From positions 3,279,280 to 3,343,279 of the forward strand of contig JAJEKV010000075.1 of the NCBI GenBank assembly GCA_021234155.1: 64,000 bases of DNA, read 5' to 3'. The notes beneath the pieces are model-generated. The model did not search any database. It was given only the letters and a program-made list of their open reading frames with translations, and was not told the DNA's origin. Positions 60,745 through 64,000 of this stretch are shown here, in pieces. Each line of letters opens with the position of its first letter. The stretch's first letter is position 1. This DNA is from Isoetes taiwanensis. Its lineage: Eukaryota; Streptophyta; Lycopodiopsida; Isoetales; Isoetaceae. The position numbers and the translations under genes are program-made.

Positions 60745-60876
60745 CCTTCAAAAACCCTTCAGGGCGGGGGTTTTTTAATCCTGATAATAATACACCTTTT
60801 GCTCTCTCTTTGTTTGGGTCCCATAGGTCAGTTGATCTCCGTGGACGATAAAAACATATTCTATTCTATTCTATTA
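60745..60876 (+). mobile_element. Solo 3' end of the LINE-A/B family
   Basis: Plus-strand copy of the 3' module: aaacccttcagggcgggggt, tttgggtcccataggtcagt, tgatctccgtggacgataaa, then TATTC repeats (60857-60876). A long T-run (about 60698-60718) lies just upstream. There is no coding part. Confidence 0.65.
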
Positions 60877-60879
60877 TGT

Positions 60880-63800
60880 TCACTAGACATTACATCACTG
60901 CTTTGAACGTTATTTGATCAGGTTCAACTTGCATATGCTGTATGTATTCCTTCATTTGGTAAATTCTTGGCATGAGAGCACCAATATTTTTTGAATTGTG
61001 ATTTGTAATGAATAGGCAAATTAATGTGCACATTCCGATATAAGCAAAGTTTCACCAAAATGAGAAAATTCTCATTCTCATTTCGCTCCAAATAGCATAG
61101 AGTATACATAGATACTTAATTTTAGTTCTATCTGTTATGAATATGGTAGCTCAGGGGAGTGGTCTTGGATGTTAGTCTTGGTGGACTAGCGTGGGTGTCT
61201 AAGTTTGGCAAATTATTGGCAAGGAAAGGCAATGATGGCAACCTATGGTCGATATTTATGAAGCTAAAAAGGCATAGCTAAATAAAAAAGGGCTAAAGTC
61301 GTAGCAGAGACCTATAAGTAGACCCTGAACTTCAAATACACATATCTAAAACTGAGAGGCTCTGGATGGAGGCGATTCTTACTTTGTTGGAACCGGCTCG
61401 GAGTCTAGTTTCTGAATTAGGGAGCAGTTTCCGTGATTCATCCGAATAAGAGAGATATAGCCAGAAGAGTGATAGGGGGTCAAAGAAGACTGCTCTACAC
61501 AGTCGCTCTTGAATCTGATTCTAAGAAAGCCATTACTTTTTCCTAGAGCTTCTGATGTTCTTATTCAATAGCCTGTTACTATTCTAGAGCCTAACTCTTG
61601 GTGTCTTATATTGAGGACTGCTAGCTCGAGGGAGGAGCTACCAGTGGAAGCTGATTGTCAGGCCTTGCCATAATTTTGCTAGTTCTTAGCACCGAGTGAC
61701 CCGGTTGGGCGGTGAACTATCATACATTGGTTATTGCATCTAGATCTAGCTCTAGTTTTGGTGAACTAAGAGCTTGACCAATCCGAGTTATTGGTGTAAC
61801 TCGTATGCTATGTTTTATTGGACCTGTGCTTATTTGTCTTCTTATTACATACTTAGATTATTTTGACATTGCTAACGGTTTGTTCTGTATAATGTGTAGC
61901 AAATCTGGATGGTTTACAGATTATGAGATCATAATTTGTTTGAAGAAGTCTGGTACTCTGTTTAGAAGATATAAAAGGTATGGTTCATTGTTGTGATCCA
62001 TAACACTATCTCACCTTTTTATCTTAACATATATAATTATTAGCAGGAGGAATCTTTGGTCCCGCAAAAGCAGGGGCCCTGCTTCTTCCTCGCGACCATC
62101 AAATAATCGACAAGCAATCTAAACCGGGGTCTGCTTCTTCGTCGTGACCACGGAATAATCGACAAGCAGGCTAAACCGGATAAGGTTGAATTCGCAAGGC
62201 GCGACATCCAAAGACCGACCGCTTTTTGGTGCGCACAGAGCCATGGATGATTTTTGCGGATGGAGACATCCATTGCAATAGTTAACGACTTTCCTAATGG
62301 GTTACGACATGCATAAATAACTTTCTTTAACTACCGGGTTGAATTCAAGGGCGCAGAAGGTATGTCCAAAATCCGAGTTCTTGTGGTTCCTCTTTCTGTA
62401 TTTTTTGATGCAAGCTTTCTAAAAATGATTTCGATTCTGTAGTTTAGGTTGAAGGCACACTGTTGCTTTCAATTCTTATATCTAATCTTAGTTAAAAAAC
62501 TACCTGATTAGACTTCCCTGTGCAAAAAGACGCAGCCTAGGCTATTTGTTTTGGCTCTATGTGCAATACTGCAATGGAGAAGAAACTTCAAACCTGTTGA
62601 AGGTAATTCCTCTGCAGGTTATGTTTTCATACTTCTACTTTCTTCCTGTTGATCTCTACCAAGGGAGGCATTAGCCGCAGAACAAAATGTCTAATGCCAT
62701 ATCGGTATCCTCTAAATGATAGCAGATCTGTCCATGTTTAAACAGATTTCCAAATTTATCATGCTGAAGAGGACAATAAAGATGTTGGATATTTGTTTTA
62801 CGTTAACTAGGGCTGTCGGACCATTTTTCGAATATGCAACAGCCAGTGATCTTAATGAGGAAAACGGTGAGAATTGGGTCATTTTTAGCATATGTCTTTT
62901 TTATTTCAGCTGCTAGCCTTTCGAATGCTGGAGGTCTGGGTGCATAATCTGCATAATTGGGTCCCCAAATTGGGTGTGCTTGATGGCCATTGGCGTACTC
63001 ATACTGACTTGCCATTGTTCTTCTGCAAAATGGAAATGCATCTGCTCTGTAACAAACTTTCGCTTAAATATTGTCCTGCCCCACATCTTAATTGCATTTT
63101 GTTGAATAGTCTTCATGGACTTGGCATCTTCATAGACTTCATAAGTTGTAATGTTAGACCCAAAAATCTGTTGCATTTACTTGAGGAAATCGCAGTAACA
63201 TCTGGGTCTTACATGCTAATGACCTGCTTCTTTCAGGTTATTCAAAGACTAAGAAAGTCTTGGAAAGTAAGTAAGCTTACGTTTTAATAACATAGAAGAT
63301 TATCAAAGATGGAGACGATGAAAGTCCTAGAGTTTGTAAAATGGATGGTTATTAAAGCCACAAGAATGGGCTAGAGCCACACTTGGTTGGGAATAACTAA
63401 CTATATGAGTGGATCTGTAGTCTTAGCCACAAATAGCTTTGCTGACTTTGTTTACTGGCATTATTAGGTTAACCAAAGTCATGTTTGGATATGTTGAAAC
63501 GGACATGCAGAAGTTACAATTACACCAAGTAGCATTCTTGGCTGAAACGGACATGCAGAAGTTACAATTACACCAAGTAGCATTCTTGGCAAGTTGCTTA
63601 AGGTATTTGATCTGTATTTGTTGTTAGCAGTCTTGGAAATGCCAATGCAATAGTCAAGTCAACAGTGAGATATGCACCCACCAAACCATGGGAAGCTTCT
63701 GTCGCGAAAACGCCATACTTTCTCTCGGTCCCACATCACATTGGTGATTGCTATTTTGCCAAATATACTGAGGTTTGTATTACACCCGATTCAGCGAGAA

Positions 63801-64000
63801 ACAGATGACCATTCTCGGCTTAATATTTAGAAGACTCAGGACGCCCGGTGTGGCTTAACATTTAGAAGATTCTCGCAAAGTGTGATTGTGGTTAAAAGAA
63901 GGATGCTCATTCAATTAGTTTCATAAGAAAGAAAAGGACGTCACACTAGTCTAGGCAATGCCGTGATCCACATTGAATTATGCGAGTTCGGCATAATATT
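60880..64000. other. 3.1-kb stretch without a confident gene
   Basis: At 62030-62300 an imperfect 52-bp tandem repeat is seen (ctgcttcttc..cgtgacca...aataatcgacaagca...ctaaaccgg). Around 62800-63000 both strands have protein-like frames. The plus strand has a good donor (aacg|gtgaga, about 62869) and acceptor (tttatttcag, about 62910), giving GPFFEYATASDLNEEN then AASLSNAGGLGA and stop. The minus strand has ANGHQAHPIWGPNYADYAP. I cannot match either to a family. Confidence 0.3.
63496..63591. repeat. Nearly exact 48-bp tandem duplication
   Basis: Units 63496-63543 and 63544-63591 (gaaacggacatgcagaagtt...gcattcttggc) are identical but for the final base. The plus-strand frame repeats ETDMQKLQLHQVAFLA twice, but no gene is recognised around it. 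Confidence 0.9.

Overview
The window is nuclear DNA of a flowering plant. The reasons are a spliced endoplasmin (ER HSP90) gene with GT-AG introns, a plant-type eIF3d gene, decayed ABCG/PDR transporter exons, a plant L1 retrotransposon, tRNA-derived SINEs and an AT-rich background broken by GC-rich retroelement islands. I cannot name the species.

Layout. 537-2157 (+): eIF3 subunit d, essentially complete but with one small frameshift near position 780. 2.7-20.83 kb: a repeat-rich block holding an older tandem pair of about 2.5-2.8 kb units (each with a tRNA-derived SINE), a GC-rich non-L1 LINE on the minus strand (about 9.75-14.12 kb, 'LINE-A') between two similar direct repeats of about 0.6 kb, and a 5'-truncated L1 on the plus strand (about 16.95-20.83 kb) interrupted by a 280-bp MITE and other repeats. 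20.84-38.42 kb: a second, collinear copy of that whole block. It is full of small indels, and in places it looks like a base-by-base blend of two sequences, so I suspect an assembly or consensus artefact, or a real duplication that was never polished. 38.4-42.7 kb: no gene recognised. 43.3-48.36 kb: a second member of the non-L1 LINE family ('LINE-B', plus strand), ending in a hairpin and a (TATTC)7 tail. 49,195-53,068 (-): ER-resident HSP90 (endoplasmin/GRP94) in 17 exons ending in KDEL. Exon 14 is out of phase, apparently by loss of 8 nt. Its upstream region has a TATA box, an exact ERSE-I, UPRE-type sites and a heat-shock-element-like site. 54.66-56.62 kb: two tandem, decayed ABCG/PDR fragments. 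57.2-60.9 kb: a duplicated non-coding segment, a 5'-truncated L1 with a poly(A) tail, and solo copies of the LINE-A/B 3' end. 60.9-64 kb: no confident gene.

The two host genes are housekeeping/ER-folding genes and do not form an operon-like unit. Much of the rest is transposon-derived. The points most worth pursuing are the unusual LINE family with a 3' hairpin and short microsatellite tails whose repeat unit differs between copies, the blended duplicate block, the ER-stress promoter of the HSP90 gene, and the single small frameshifts in both otherwise well-preserved host genes.
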